Positions 6,830 to 15,546 of a stretch of 33,953 nucleotides of DNA are shown in pieces. The notes below the pieces were generated by a model. That model did no database searches and was not told where the DNA came from. It was given only the letters and a program-made list of their open reading frames with translations. The number at the start of each line of letters is the position of its first letter. Position 1 is the stretch's first letter. Origin of the DNA: Thermoplasmatota archaeon (GTDB taxonomy: Archaea > Thermoplasmatota > Thermoplasmata > Thermoplasmatales > Thermoplasmataceae); the NCBI GenBank assembly GCA_023379345.1, contig JAMCUV010000020.1:1-33953 (forward strand), in the 5' to 3' direction. A program made the translations under genes and the position numbers.

Positions 6830-7444
6830 ATGGCAGTAACATTAGGACAGAAAGCACCGGACTTCACGGTAAACTCAACGCAGGGCCCCATAACTCTATC
6901 AAATTTCAAGGGTAAATGGGTTTTGCTTTTCTCGCATCCTGCAGACTTCACACCTGTGTGCACAACTGAATTCATGGCATTTTCAGAATCCTATGAGGAG
7001 TTCAAGAAACTTGGAGTGGAACTTATAGGGCTCAGTGTTGACAGCATATATTCCCATATAGCGTGGCTCAAGGACATTAAGGACAAATATGGCATTGAGG
7101 TTCCATTCCCTGTTCTTGCAGATCTTGAGAGGGAGGTTGCAACCCAGTATAATCTGCTGGATCCCAAGGTTGGCACAACAGTAAGGGGAGTGTTCATAAT
7201 AGATCCGAACCAGACTGTAAGATGGATGATATACTATCCTGCTGAGACTGGAAGGAGTATCAGGGAAATCATACGTGTCATTAAAGCTCTCCAGTTCAAC
7301 TGGGACAAGAAACTGGCCACACCTGCCAACTGGGAACCGGGCAAAGAGGGGATTGCATCAGCTCCTAGCACGCTGAAGGATGCTCTTGCAAGAGAAAAGG
7401 AAGCGGGAGCCGAACGCTGGTACCTGAAAAGAGTCAAAGCGTGA
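6830..7444 (+). CDS. peroxiredoxin, one-cysteine, Prx6-like/archaeal AhpC-TSA type
   Basis: A cytoplasmic thiol peroxidase that reduces hydrogen peroxide and organic hydroperoxides. The 204-residue protein has a thioredoxin fold with the active-site motif HPADFTPVCTTEF. Cys44 is the peroxidatic cysteine, with Thr41 placed to activate the peroxide. There is no other cysteine in the protein, so it lacks an internal resolving cysteine and must be recycled by a partner thiol. The long C-terminal extension (about 160-204, LQFNWDKKLATPANW) is typical of the Prx6-like decamer-forming group. It is followed closely by a small unknown gene, probably in the same transcript. Confidence 0.93.
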   Translation: MAVTLGQKAPDFTVNSTQGPITLSNFKGKWVLLFSHPADFTPVCTTEFMAFSESYEEFKKLGVELIGLSVDSIYSHIAWLKDIKDKYGIEVPFPVLADLEREVATQYNLLDPKVGTTVRGVFIIDPNQTVRWMIYYPAETGRSIREIIRVIKALQFNWDKKLATPANWEPGKEGIASAPSTLKDALAREKEAGAERWYLKRVKA

Positions 7445-7463
7445 TATCTTGACTCTCTGTGCC

Positions 7464-7787
7464 ATGTACAACATCACTGTGGGGGAGAGGCACCCCGCAG
7501 TAATCTGTGTTGATCTCTCAAATGTCAGCAAATCGCTTCTTGCCCTGGCAGATGTGCTTTCCACTGATTATGTGGAAGATGGTCTGCAGGAGTTCATTGA
7601 GGAGTTTTCCAGGACGGACGAGGTCATGCCGGAAGACAAGACTGTGGGATTTGTGGTTGTTAACTCCACAAAGCGGGTGCTGTCATTATCCTTTGCTTCC
7701 ATTCCAGATGACCTGGCGAACAAACTTAAGGCAGATGCTGATTCCTTCAGGAAAATAGGCTACGATGTCCAGCTGGACATTGAATAA
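7464..7787 (+). CDS. hypothetical protein downstream of peroxiredoxin
   Basis: I do not recognise this soluble, acidic protein of 107 residues (112 if the TTG at 7449 is used, which has GTGAT a few bases before it). It starts MYNITVGERHPAVICVDLSN and has an alpha/beta pattern with a strand at VGFVVVNS. Counted from the ATG, its only cysteine is Cys15. The TTG lies four bases after the peroxiredoxin stop, so the genes are very likely cotranscribed. A redox partner role is possible but is only a guess from position. Confidence 0.68.
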   Translation: MYNITVGERHPAVICVDLSNVSKSLLALADVLSTDYVEDGLQEFIEEFSRTDEVMPEDKTVGFVVVNSTKRVLSLSFASIPDDLANKLKADADSFRKIGYDVQLDIE

Positions 7788-7826
7788 GAAAGCCTCTGCG
7801 CATCTGGTCCGCTTTTTTCCATAAAA

Positions 7827-7837
7827 GGTTAAATAAG
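7827..7837 (+). promoter_or_regulatory. TATA box of tatA-tatC
   Basis: GGTTAAATAAG is centred about 25 nt upstream of the ATG at 7857. It implies a leaderless tatA mRNA and argues for that ATG over the in-frame TTG at 7842. Confidence 0.5.
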
Positions 7838-7856
7838 CAGGTTGAATTACATTGGT

Positions 7857-8162
7857 ATGTTTGATTCACCCATAGAGTGGTTGATCATTGTAGCGGTTAT
7901 ACTCCTGCTTTTTGGGAGCACCAAGAAGATCCCGGAATTCGCCAGGAACCTTGGAAAAGCGACGGGCGAATTCAAGCGCGGGCAGATGGAGCTTGAGAAT
8001 GAGATCAAGAAAGCCATGAATCCGGCACCGGCAGCTGCTGATGCCAACAAAGCCATAGATTATACTGAGATAGCACGCAACCTCGGAATAGATCCCGCAA
8101 ACAAGACCCACGAACAGCTTACGAAAGAAATCGCTGAGAAACTGAAGCTCAATGATCAATGA
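7857..8162 (+). CDS. tatA: twin-arginine translocase subunit TatA
   Basis: The pore-forming component of the Tat system, which exports folded proteins. The 101-residue protein has one N-terminal membrane helix (IEWLIIVAVILLLFG). A hinge and the amphipathic helix follow (KKIPEFARNLGKATGEFK), matching the family's FG hinge and basic face. The tail is hydrophilic (PAPAAADANK, then a helix to the end). The start was placed at 7857 because the usual short segment precedes the membrane helix there. It overlaps tatC by four bases (ATGA). Likely substrates are cofactor proteins of the respiratory chain. Confidence 0.92.
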   Translation: MFDSPIEWLIIVAVILLLFGSTKKIPEFARNLGKATGEFKRGQMELENEIKKAMNPAPAAADANKAIDYTEIARNLGIDPANKTHEQLTKEIAEKLKLNDQ

Positions 8163-8986
8163 CAGACGAAGAATTCCTGCCAATTATCTTTAAGAATATA
8201 GATGAGTTGCGTTTTCGTCTAGTCCGTATTCTTGAAGTGTTTGGATTCTTCTTTATATTCTTCCTGATTTTTTCCATACACAGGGTGACATTATTTGGTG
8301 TGTCATTCCCGTTCATCACCTTTGACGTTTACCACAATATTCCTGCACAGTTCCTGAAACTTCTGGAGGCGCATATAATTCCCAACGGAACCCAGCTACT
8401 TGTATTGAAGCCAACAGATGGAGTCTCGGCCAACATATACACCGCGCTGTTTCTTTCCCTTATATTTGCCATGCCCAATATCGTATACCAGATAGGCAAG
8501 TTCATCGGCCCTGCACTTAAGAAGAGCGAAAAGGAGCTCATAAGGGTCATAACGGTGCCAGCAAGCCTCCTCTTTGCAGCGGGCGCATTCATGGGCCTGT
8601 GGTTTGTGGCTCCGGAACTCTTCACCATATTTCACAATTTCAACATCGGCCTGGGGGCCGAATCCACCATGGGCGTCATGAGCTTTGTGTCCTTTCTACT
8701 TCTGTATGTTGTGAGCTTTGGAGTTGCATTTGAGATTCCAGTGTTCATGTATGGACTCACCAGATCCGGCATGGTTCAGGCTGAAACCTGGTACAAGTAC
8801 TGGAGGTATGCAATCGTTGGATCACTGGTCTTTGGAATGATATTTTCCCCCGGAGTGCTTGGATTCACAATGATGGTAATGTCATTACCCATGATTGCAC
8901 TGTATTTCGCGGGCGCATATTTTGCCATGAGGTACCAGAGAAAATACGGGCAGAAGGAATCAAATACTGTTACGGAAGCGCTCTAA
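8159..8986 (+). CDS. tatC: twin-arginine translocase subunit TatC
   Basis: The signal-peptide receptor of the Tat translocase, an integral membrane protein. The 275-residue sequence has the cytoplasmic N-terminal motif variant NIDELRFRLVRI. About six hydrophobic segments follow, including the TatC region SFGVAFEIPVFMYGL with its conserved glutamate, then WYKYWRYAIVG. It is translationally coupled to tatA. Its last 27 bases overlap the end of the convergent crotonase gene. No tatB is seen, as usual in archaea. Confidence 0.94.
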   Translation: MTDEEFLPIIFKNIDELRFRLVRILEVFGFFFIFFLIFSIHRVTLFGVSFPFITFDVYHNIPAQFLKLLEAHIIPNGTQLLVLKPTDGVSANIYTALFLSLIFAMPNIVYQIGKFIGPALKKSEKELIRVITVPASLLFAAGAFMGLWFVAPELFTIFHNFNIGLGAESTMGVMSFVSFLLLYVVSFGVAFEIPVFMYGLTRSGMVQAETWYKYWRYAIVGSLVFGMIFSPGVLGFTMMVMSLPMIALYFAGAYFAMRYQRKYGQKESNTVTEAL

Positions 8987-9697
8987 TTCAGTCATTGTCA
9001 GGCAGCTGGGTGAATAGATCCTGAAGAAAAGAGAATCTATGGCCTGCCTGTACTGGCCAACGCGTTCCGCTGGCTTGAGCATGCTCACCAGCCTTGTCTC
9101 CATCTTCCTGCAGTAATTTTCGGCATCTCTCATGAAATTCATGGAATCTATGATTGCTGTTATCATGCCGAACGATTGTGCTTCCTGTATTCCGAATATC
9201 GCGCCTGATTTAACTGCGGCAAAGAGACCGCCGGGATACTTGTCTGGTATTTCAGGAACAAAACCTGTGAGTGAGGGGATCCCGAACTTGATTTCCGGCA
9301 TCCCGAAGTGCGATCTCCCGGAACTGATTATAAAATCAGAACACAATGCGATCTCCAGTCCCAGGCCAAGGGCATAGCCATTTATGGCGGATATGACGGG
9401 CCGGTCATTCCTCAGTATTATCCTTGCAATAGAAGTTCCAAGTGAATAGGCCTCCTCCAGATGCATCTTATCAGATATCTTGGTGCAGGAGGCTGAATAG
9501 CCAACAGAAAATGCCCTCTCGCCACTTCCTGTGATCATTATGGGATTGTTGTTTCCAGAAATTGCTTCGGTCAGGGCCATCAACATGTCCCTGAGTCCTT
9601 CATTGGTGAGGGTGTTGTTCACTCCATTTGATATTGTGACAACATTGAGATCATCCTCCTTCTTAAGATTCACCAGGGGAACTCTCTCCAGAGACAT
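8960..9697 (-). CDS. enoyl-CoA hydratase/isomerase (crotonase) family protein
   Basis: A 245-residue crotonase-fold enzyme, probably hydrating enoyl-CoA in acyl-CoA oxidation. The signature INGYALGLGLEIALCSDF is present. Glu115 (LEIAL) and Glu135 (MPEIKFG) are 20 residues apart, the spacing of the two catalytic glutamates of enoyl-CoA hydratases, so hydratase activity is plausible. The first oxyanion-hole motif is altered (AFSVGYSAS instead of the usual AFSAGxDL), which leaves the substrate open. It has its own TATA box, separate from the complex I operon upstream, and overlaps tatC tail to tail by 27 bases. Confidence 0.85.
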   Translation of the reverse strand: MSLERVPLVNLKKEDDLNVVTISNGVNNTLTNEGLRDMLMALTEAISGNNNPIMITGSGERAFSVGYSASCTKISDKMHLEEAYSLGTSIARIILRNDRPVISAINGYALGLGLEIALCSDFIISSGRSHFGMPEIKFGIPSLTGFVPEIPDKYPGGLFAAVKSGAIFGIQEAQSFGMITAIIDSMNFMRDAENYCRKMETRLVSMLKPAERVGQYRQAIDSLFFRIYSPSCLTMTELERFRNSI

Positions 9698-9720
9698 GGG
9701 TACAAATATGCAGGACTTGA

Positions 9721-9730
9721 CTTAAAAATT
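9721..9730 (-). promoter_or_regulatory. TATA box of the crotonase gene
   Basis: On the minus strand AATTTTTAAG is centred about 28 nt upstream of the ATG at 9697, predicting a leaderless transcript. It lies after the last gene of the nuo operon, so the crotonase has its own promoter. Confidence 0.5.
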
Positions 9731-9754
9731 GACCTCACATGTAGCGAAATTTCT

Positions 9755-10009
9755 TCAGTACATTGTGAGATTATATTTCCGGTCCATGGCCTGATAATCT
9801 TCCAGTGAAGTTATTCTCAGAAGGTCTGTAAGTGTTTGCATTGCCTTGGCATAACTGTCGTCGTATATCTCCCTGCCAAGGATCAGGCGTTTCTGCACTG
9901 GATCATACATAACCTGTTCACCGTGCTTCTTAAGGCAGTGTATGCATTCCGCCGCAGACTCCTCATTCTCCTCAATGTGGGAAAAGCAATCGTCAAACCT
10001 TGCAGTCAT
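9755..10009 (-). CDS. small cysteine/histidine protein at the end of the nuo operon, unknown
   Basis: An 84-residue soluble protein that I do not recognise. Its N-terminal third is rich in possible metal ligands: Cys8, His11, Cys22, His24, Cys25 and His29, with a CxxC in AECIHCLKKH. The rest is helical (SYAKAMQTLTDLLRI). It overlaps the preceding small gene by four bases (ATGA), which is itself coupled to nuoN, so it is the thirteenth position after nuoA in one continuous operon. An assembly or accessory role for complex I is inferred only from this coupling. Confidence 0.72.
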   Translation of the reverse strand: MTARFDDCFSHIEENEESAAECIHCLKKHGEQVMYDPVQKRLILGREIYDDSYAKAMQTLTDLLRITSLEDYQAMDRKYNLTMY

Positions 10010-10380
10010 AGATCATCGCACCTCTTCATGTCAAATTCAGGAAACCTGACATCGTATCGGTCAATGGCAAGCTCCAGCAGATAGAACAGCGAAGGCAGAT
10101 AACCATGTTCACCTGTCTGCCTTTCGAGAAGGTTTTCAAGGCCATGGATTCCTCCGCTAATTGATTTGAACTGCTCCAGTGTAATCTGGGATCTTAGGAG
10201 GCTGTCAAGAGCTTTCAGAAACTCCAGATACCCCTGCAGTTCCGGTCTGCTTCTCCGCTTCAGGATGATTCCGAGATTCCTTATGCGCCTCTGAATGACC
10301 TTCTCCGCATCTCCGATATCGCCGTATATTATTGCACTCTTGATTATTTCCATATCGCTGTCTATGGACATTTCAATCAC
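10006..10380 (-). CDS. small helical protein coupled to nuoN, unknown
   Basis: A 124-residue soluble, mostly helical protein that I do not recognise. The frame is open upstream to 10419, but a GTG at 10380 overlaps the nuoN stop as GTGA. That junction type is used elsewhere in this operon, so I chose it. The ATG at 10371 is the alternative. Basic and leucine-rich segments (AEKVIQRRIRNLGIILKRR, LEFLKALDSLL) suggest a helical bundle. No membrane span or cofactor motif is seen. Its place directly after nuoN suggests a complex I accessory or assembly factor specific to this lineage. Confidence 0.72.
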   Translation of the reverse strand: MIEMSIDSDMEIIKSAIIYGDIGDAEKVIQRRIRNLGIILKRRSRPELQGYLEFLKALDSLLRSQITLEQFKSISGGIHGLENLLERQTGEHGYLPSLFYLLELAIDRYDVRFPEFDMKRCDDL

Positions 10381-11825
10381 CCGAATAATCCGTTTGCCAT
10401 GCTTATGAGGGAGGGCCACCAGATGACAACCACTGATAGGGCCACTGTTATGAGTGCGGAAGCGTAAATGGGCACCCTGGCTGAGGTTGACATATCAAAT
10501 GGCTCTCCAGAAATGGGATCCTTACCAAACATATACAGAATTATCCTGAAATAATAGAAAACAGAAATTGCACTGTTCAGTATGGCGATTATGGCCAGCC
10601 ACCAGAGGTTCCCCTCTATGAGTGACAGGAAAAGAAGATACTTGGCAAAGAACCCTCCCGTTATTGGGACCCCTGCCAGTGCAAGGAGCATCACTGCGAA
10701 GCTTACTGCAGTTGCAGGTGATTTCTTGGCCAGGCCCGAAATATCGCTGATCATGACATTATCTTTCTTGACCAGGTTCAGTGTTATGAAAGCCCCTCCC
10801 TTCATGAACACGTAAACGAGAGCATAGAACATTCCTGCCGCAACTGCCACATCAACCACTGCAGAATTTGTGTTTCCCACAAAGCCCACCACTGCAAGCA
10901 CAAGTATGAGGTACCCCGCCTGCGCTATGCTGGAATATGCCAGTAGCCTCTTCAGGTTGTTCTGAGATAGGGCTGCGACGTTGCCGTATGTCATTGTCAG
11001 TATGGAAAGTATGATGAAGAGATATGAAACATCCCTGAAATCTGAGGAGAAACCCACAAGGAATATCTTCAGTATCACCAGGAAAGCCAGGACCTTGCTT
11101 CCAGCAGCAAGATACGCAGAGATGGAGTTCTCTGTGCCATCATAGGCATCAAGTGCCCACTGGTGCATTGGGAATATTGCCAGCTTGAAGCCAAAGCCGA
11201 TTATGAGGAACACTAGTGAAATCAGGAGTTCCGGTGTAGGTGGGGCTGATTTCAGTACCTGAAGATCAAAGGTTCCGGTCTGAAGAAAGAAGAATGAAGC
11301 CCCGAAGAGTATGAATGCCGTTGCGATTGTTCCAGTAAAGAAGTACTTGATTGTGCCCTCCAGGTTACGCCGGGATTTGCCAAAGCTTGCGAGCACATAT
11401 GTCCCAATACTAACCGATTCAAATGCCACGAAAAGCGTGATTATGTTGTAGCTGAATGCGGCAAATATCATGCCAACTGAGACAAAGAGCAGGGTTGCGT
11501 AAAATACCTCACTCTTTGATTTAATTGCCCTTGTTGCCGGATAGGAAATGAGCATTCCGGAAAGCAGCATGACTATGGCGAAGTATATTCCGAAGTCTGA
11601 ATACTGGAAGGTGCCGTAAAAGAGGGATTTTCCCACGGGAGAAAGGAGGAATACCAGGATTGCAGATATTCCCAGAGCTCCAAAGGAGATCCATGAGATT
11701 ATGCGCTTATCGATTCTGAAGGTTCCTAGGGCAAGGATTATGAACCCCACAAGCCCAAGGAATATCTCGGGCGTGAAGGTTACAAGAGCCTGTGCTCCAC
11801 TCAGTGAAATTATTGCAGCTGTCAT
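10377..11825 (-). CDS. nuoN: complex I antiporter-like subunit N
   Basis: A 482-residue polytopic membrane subunit of the proton-pumping arm, with about 14 hydrophobic segments. The conserved charged residues of antiporter-like subunits are visible: Glu136 in LFVAFESVSIGTYVL, and Lys214 in FKLAIFPMHQWALDAYDG, the family motif on the broken helix. The ATG overlaps the nuoM stop by one base (TAATG). Downstream it is coupled through GTGA to a small unknown gene. Confidence 0.95.
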   Translation of the reverse strand: MTAAIISLSGAQALVTFTPEIFLGLVGFIILALGTFRIDKRIISWISFGALGISAILVFLLSPVGKSLFYGTFQYSDFGIYFAIVMLLSGMLISYPATRAIKSKSEVFYATLLFVSVGMIFAAFSYNIITLFVAFESVSIGTYVLASFGKSRRNLEGTIKYFFTGTIATAFILFGASFFFLQTGTFDLQVLKSAPPTPELLISLVFLIIGFGFKLAIFPMHQWALDAYDGTENSISAYLAAGSKVLAFLVILKIFLVGFSSDFRDVSYLFIILSILTMTYGNVAALSQNNLKRLLAYSSIAQAGYLILVLAVVGFVGNTNSAVVDVAVAAGMFYALVYVFMKGGAFITLNLVKKDNVMISDISGLAKKSPATAVSFAVMLLALAGVPITGGFFAKYLLFLSLIEGNLWWLAIIAILNSAISVFYYFRIILYMFGKDPISGEPFDMSTSARVPIYASALITVALSVVVIWWPSLISMANGLFG

Positions 11826-13306
11826 TAGATTATTCCCCCAACATAGGATACAAGTATGCCATAGATCAGGTTTGGAACTATTCCAAGAATGAATATGGCA
11901 GCGAATGTCCCCATAAGTATGGCAAATCTGGATGGCGTCACGTCGGCGATCTTCCCAAGATTCTCGTTATAAGGCCCGTATAGCGATCTCTGTGCGGCCC
12001 ATATGTGATAAGATGCGGTCACTATCATTCCAAGTATCACCAGTAGTATGAGCCAGCCGATTGCTGCAAAAGACCCCACAAGAATTGAGAACTCACCGAT
12101 AAATCCTGCCAGTCCCGGAAGACCAAGGGATGCCAGTAGCCCGGCAAGAAGGAATGTGCTGAGCATGGGCACCTCACGGTAAATGCCACCGAGTCCGTAG
12201 GTTGTTTCCTTTCCTGTACTCATCTTTATGAAATACAGCGCCGTGAATATCATGGCCATGATGAGCCCATGAGCCACTATCTGGAACATGCCTCCAGCAA
12301 GCTCAAGGCTGGCGGTATATTTTGTGCCTTCCAGGAGGCCGGCGCCGAATGAAAGTGTGACAAAGCCCATTGCCCCTGCGCTGGCGAATGCCATCATGCG
12401 CTTGAGGTTCTTCTGGATCAGTGCTGTGAATGAGAAATAGAGGAGGCTGATGATGCCCAGGGCCACCAGAAGCTGCAGTACACCGGTCCCAAGGGAGCTG
12501 TATATTGGCATAAGTATCCCAAACAGTCCATAACCCCCCATCAGGGATAAGCCCCCCGCAAGTATAACAGTGCCCGGGTATGGAGATGTCTCGTATGTGT
12601 CAGGAAGCCACGAGTGAAGCGGGAAAGACGGCATCTTCACCAGGAATGCGAAGAGGAAGCCGAAGAATGCGAAGTACCTGAGAGCTGTTGGAATCATGTC
12701 AATGTACTTCGACTGCATGAGCGCCCCTATTTCGAAGGTAAATACTCCAGTTGCGTCATAGTGATATGCGTACACTGTGAATATGGCAAGGAGAAGGAAC
12801 ACGGAGCCTATGTGGGTATAAACGAAGAACTTCAGTGAAACATGATCCTTGTTTCTCCCCCCATATTGTGCAACCATGAAGTATACCGGTATAAGCACCA
12901 CCTCCCAGAATATATAGAAAAACAGGAAGTCTCTGGAAATAAGTATTCCATAGAGCCCGACCTCGGTTATCATGATGTATGAATACATTGTCTGGGTGAA
13001 TTCATGCTTGCCGGCTATGAAAGCCGCGATGAATATGACTATTCCTGAAAGAATAAGCAGTGCGTCGGCAAAGCCGCTGACCCCAATGGAGAACGCAATA
13101 CCAATGGAGGGCGCAAGATTGTAAACACTTACTGAACGGAATCCTCCGGCCCCGTAACCCGTGCTGAATCTCAGTATGCTGTATACTATTGTGGCGACGA
13201 GGAATATGGCCGTGGCAATGAGGGCATATTCACGCCTGCGATCCGTAAAAGCGAATGAAACCAGTGAGGCAAGTACCATTATTATGAAAAGTATGAGAAT
13301 GAACAA
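11825..13306 (-). CDS. nuoM: complex I antiporter-like subunit M
   Basis: A 493-residue membrane subunit of the pump arm. Glu135 (FYIFWEVVLIPVYFMV) and Lys224 (FLVKMPSFPLHSWLPD) are the family's conserved channel residues. The start is TTG at 13306, one base after the nuoL stop. An internal ATG ten codons in would remove part of the first helix. It ends in TAATG with nuoN. Confidence 0.95.
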   Translation of the reverse strand: MFILILFIIMVLASLVSFAFTDRRREYALIATAIFLVATIVYSILRFSTGYGAGGFRSVSVYNLAPSIGIAFSIGVSGFADALLILSGIVIFIAAFIAGKHEFTQTMYSYIMITEVGLYGILISRDFLFFYIFWEVVLIPVYFMVAQYGGRNKDHVSLKFFVYTHIGSVFLLLAIFTVYAYHYDATGVFTFEIGALMQSKYIDMIPTALRYFAFFGFLFAFLVKMPSFPLHSWLPDTYETSPYPGTVILAGGLSLMGGYGLFGILMPIYSSLGTGVLQLLVALGIISLLYFSFTALIQKNLKRMMAFASAGAMGFVTLSFGAGLLEGTKYTASLELAGGMFQIVAHGLIMAMIFTALYFIKMSTGKETTYGLGGIYREVPMLSTFLLAGLLASLGLPGLAGFIGEFSILVGSFAAIGWLILLVILGMIVTASYHIWAAQRSLYGPYNENLGKIADVTPSRFAILMGTFAAIFILGIVPNLIYGILVSYVGGII

Positions 13307-13307
13307 G

Positions 13308-15245
13308 TTACATCAACCCCGCCAGGAGCATTATGATAAAAACAATGGAAATGCCTATTATGAGGACAACAAAGTAGTTCTCCACCACTCCGTCCTGCAG
13401 TTTCCTGAAGAATGACCCAAGACTCAGTGTTCCTGATCCTGTCTTGTCCACCGCGTTGTTGTACGCATTCTCAAATGAGGCGATACCGCCGGATACTGGC
13501 GCTATGACTCTCTCGGCAATTATATTTGTGAACAGTGTGTCTAGGTAGAACTTGTTCTTCGCCAGCCTGTAAAGCCTGTTCTTGTTGAAATCCATATGCC
13601 TCCACCTGTCTGTGCCGTAAAGAACATATGTAACAATGAGGCCGATGGCGAGGAGCGTGATGGGTATGGCTTCAATGTAAATGGGAACTGACGGAACAAA
13701 GGCTTCCGGAGTGATGAATTTATAGAAAGGAGTCTGTATGAGACCGAGTAAAAGCGCCCCTGCAGCCAGGATAAACAGCGGGATCAGTGCCCAGACAGAG
13801 GGATCCTTGGCATGCTCAGCCAGATGTGACCTGGGCTTTCCGAGGGAGACCCGGAAGAACATCCTGAAAGTGTAAAGTGTGGTTAGAAGCGTGCCGGTAG
13901 CAAGGAATATCCATGGAATAAAGCTCCAGGCAGTGCCATAATGCGTATAGTAGAGCCAGGAAGCTGAAATTATTGAATCCTTGGAGAAGTAGCCAGCAGT
14001 TCCGGGAAATGCGATTAATGCCAGTGACCCTATGAAGAGAAGAGTGACTGTCATGGGCATTTTTCTCCACAATCCGCCCATTTCCCTTGTGTCCCTGAGG
14101 TCCATAAGGGCTATGAGTATGGCACCGGCTGCCATGAACAGAAGTGCCTTGAACACTGCATGGACAACCAGATGGAACATTCCCAGCGGTACGGCAGCAT
14201 AACCGAACAGGCCGCCAAGGCCTATGGCTGCAAACATGTAACCTATCTGGCTTATTGTTGAATATGCCAGGATGCGTTTTATGTCATTTACAAATATTCC
14301 GATTATTCCAGCAAAAACCGCAGTAAAGGCTCCAAGTATGACCACTGAATAGAGTGCGAATGGTGCAGCTGCGTAAAATATGTTGAAGACCCTGGCGACA
14401 AGATAGACCCCGGCAGTAACCATTGTAGCTGCATGGATAAGGGCGGAAACCGTAGTTGGACCTTCCATTGCATCCGGTATCCATACGTGAAGTGGGAACT
14501 GTGCAGATTTACCTGCCGCTCCTGCCAGAAACAATACTGCAACAATACCCAAGGTGTTCTTTCCTATATAGGAAGCAATAAGACTGGCGTTATTGATGAG
14601 GAATGGTATGCTGAGCGGGCTGTTGCTGCCAAGACCTGGAAAACCAACCAGGGAATCGTAAAGGATTGCCATGCCTACAAGGAATAGCAGGTCACCAACT
14701 CTTGTCACTATGAATGCCTTCTTGGCAGCAGCTGTGGCATTTGGCTTGAAGAACCAGAAGCCTATAAGAAGGTATGAACACAGTCCCACCAGTTCCCAGA
14801 ACAGGAAGAATACAACCAGGTTCGAAGCCACCACAAGACCAAGCATTCCCGCCGTGAACAGGGAAGTTTCAGCAAAATACACATGCTTGTTTGGATCGTT
14901 CTTCATGTAATACAACGCAAAGAGATGTATCATCAATGACACAAATGACACCATCAGTGCCATCATTATGGACAGCCTGTCAATGAATATGCCAATATCA
15001 ATGTTGAAGAACCACAGGTAATGGTTATATGCATACTGCCCAGTTATGACATAAAGTTTTGAGCTGTTTGACACAACCGTTCCGGCATCGACATAGAAAA
15101 ATGTTATGATGGAGGCAACCAGTGCTCCGCCAACAGCAAGAGATGCTATGATTCCTGCCAGCGATTTATAACGCTTCCCAACTGCGAGAGCTATTGGGGC
15201 ACCAATGAGAGGACTTAGAAATATGAACCAACCAGGCCAATACAT
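13308..15245 (-). CDS. nuoL: complex I antiporter-like subunit L
   Basis: The 645-residue distal pump subunit. It carries Glu151 in FWELVGLCSYLLIGFW and Lys246 in AGAAGKSAQFPLHVW, followed by the hallmark HAATMVTAGVYLVAR. The C-terminal extension beyond about residue 500 fits the long lateral helix of NuoL, which separates it from M and N. The ATG at 15245 lies one base after the nuoK stop. Confidence 0.96.
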   Translation of the reverse strand: MYWPGWFIFLSPLIGAPIALAVGKRYKSLAGIIASLAVGGALVASIITFFYVDAGTVVSNSSKLYVITGQYAYNHYLWFFNIDIGIFIDRLSIMMALMVSFVSLMIHLFALYYMKNDPNKHVYFAETSLFTAGMLGLVVASNLVVFFLFWELVGLCSYLLIGFWFFKPNATAAAKKAFIVTRVGDLLFLVGMAILYDSLVGFPGLGSNSPLSIPFLINNASLIASYIGKNTLGIVAVLFLAGAAGKSAQFPLHVWIPDAMEGPTTVSALIHAATMVTAGVYLVARVFNIFYAAAPFALYSVVILGAFTAVFAGIIGIFVNDIKRILAYSTISQIGYMFAAIGLGGLFGYAAVPLGMFHLVVHAVFKALLFMAAGAILIALMDLRDTREMGGLWRKMPMTVTLLFIGSLALIAFPGTAGYFSKDSIISASWLYYTHYGTAWSFIPWIFLATGTLLTTLYTFRMFFRVSLGKPRSHLAEHAKDPSVWALIPLFILAAGALLLGLIQTPFYKFITPEAFVPSVPIYIEAIPITLLAIGLIVTYVLYGTDRWRHMDFNKNRLYRLAKNKFYLDTLFTNIIAERVIAPVSGGIASFENAYNNAVDKTGSGTLSLGSFFRKLQDGVVENYFVVLIIGISIVFIIMLLAGLM

Positions 15246-15246
15246 G

Positions 15247-15546
15247 TTACCACTTTATCTCCTTCAGCAGGGAAATGGCAATCCTGCCGACCTTTTTATA
15301 TGTGGCTGTGAGCAGACTGAGGCCCACAACTGATTCCACTGCGCCTATGGCGATGCCAAACAGCGCCATTATGAGTGGATCAACTGATCCGTAGGCTATT
15401 GCTACGGCAACGAGATTTAGAATTGCAGAGTTGATGATTATTTCAAGAGAGATCAGCATCTTAATGCCGATGTTGGACGTCATTACCCCATAGAGACCAA
15501 TTACAAAGAGGATCAGGGAAAGCATGCTCACAAGAAGTATCTGCAT
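15247..15546 (-). CDS. nuoK: complex I subunit K
   Basis: A 99-residue membrane subunit with three helices. Acidic residues lie within the helices: ISLEIIINSAILNLV and AIGAVESVVGLSLL carry the two conserved glutamates of the proton path. The start overlaps the nuoJ2 stop by one base (TAATG). Length and order match NuoK. Confidence 0.94.
   Translation of the reverse strand: MQILLVSMLSLILFVIGLYGVMTSNIGIKMLISLEIIINSAILNLVAVAIAYGSVDPLIMALFGIAIGAVESVVGLSLLTATYKKVGRIAISLLKEIKW

Noticed and set aside
8960..9697. Inactive crotonase lacking a catalytic glutamate
   Set aside because: After aligning the motifs, Glu115 and Glu135 have the exact 20-residue spacing of the two catalytic glutamates, so the site appears intact.
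13161..15000. Plus-strand open frames across the nuo genes
   Set aside because: They are antisense shadows of strongly conserved membrane subunits, with biased composition and no start signals.
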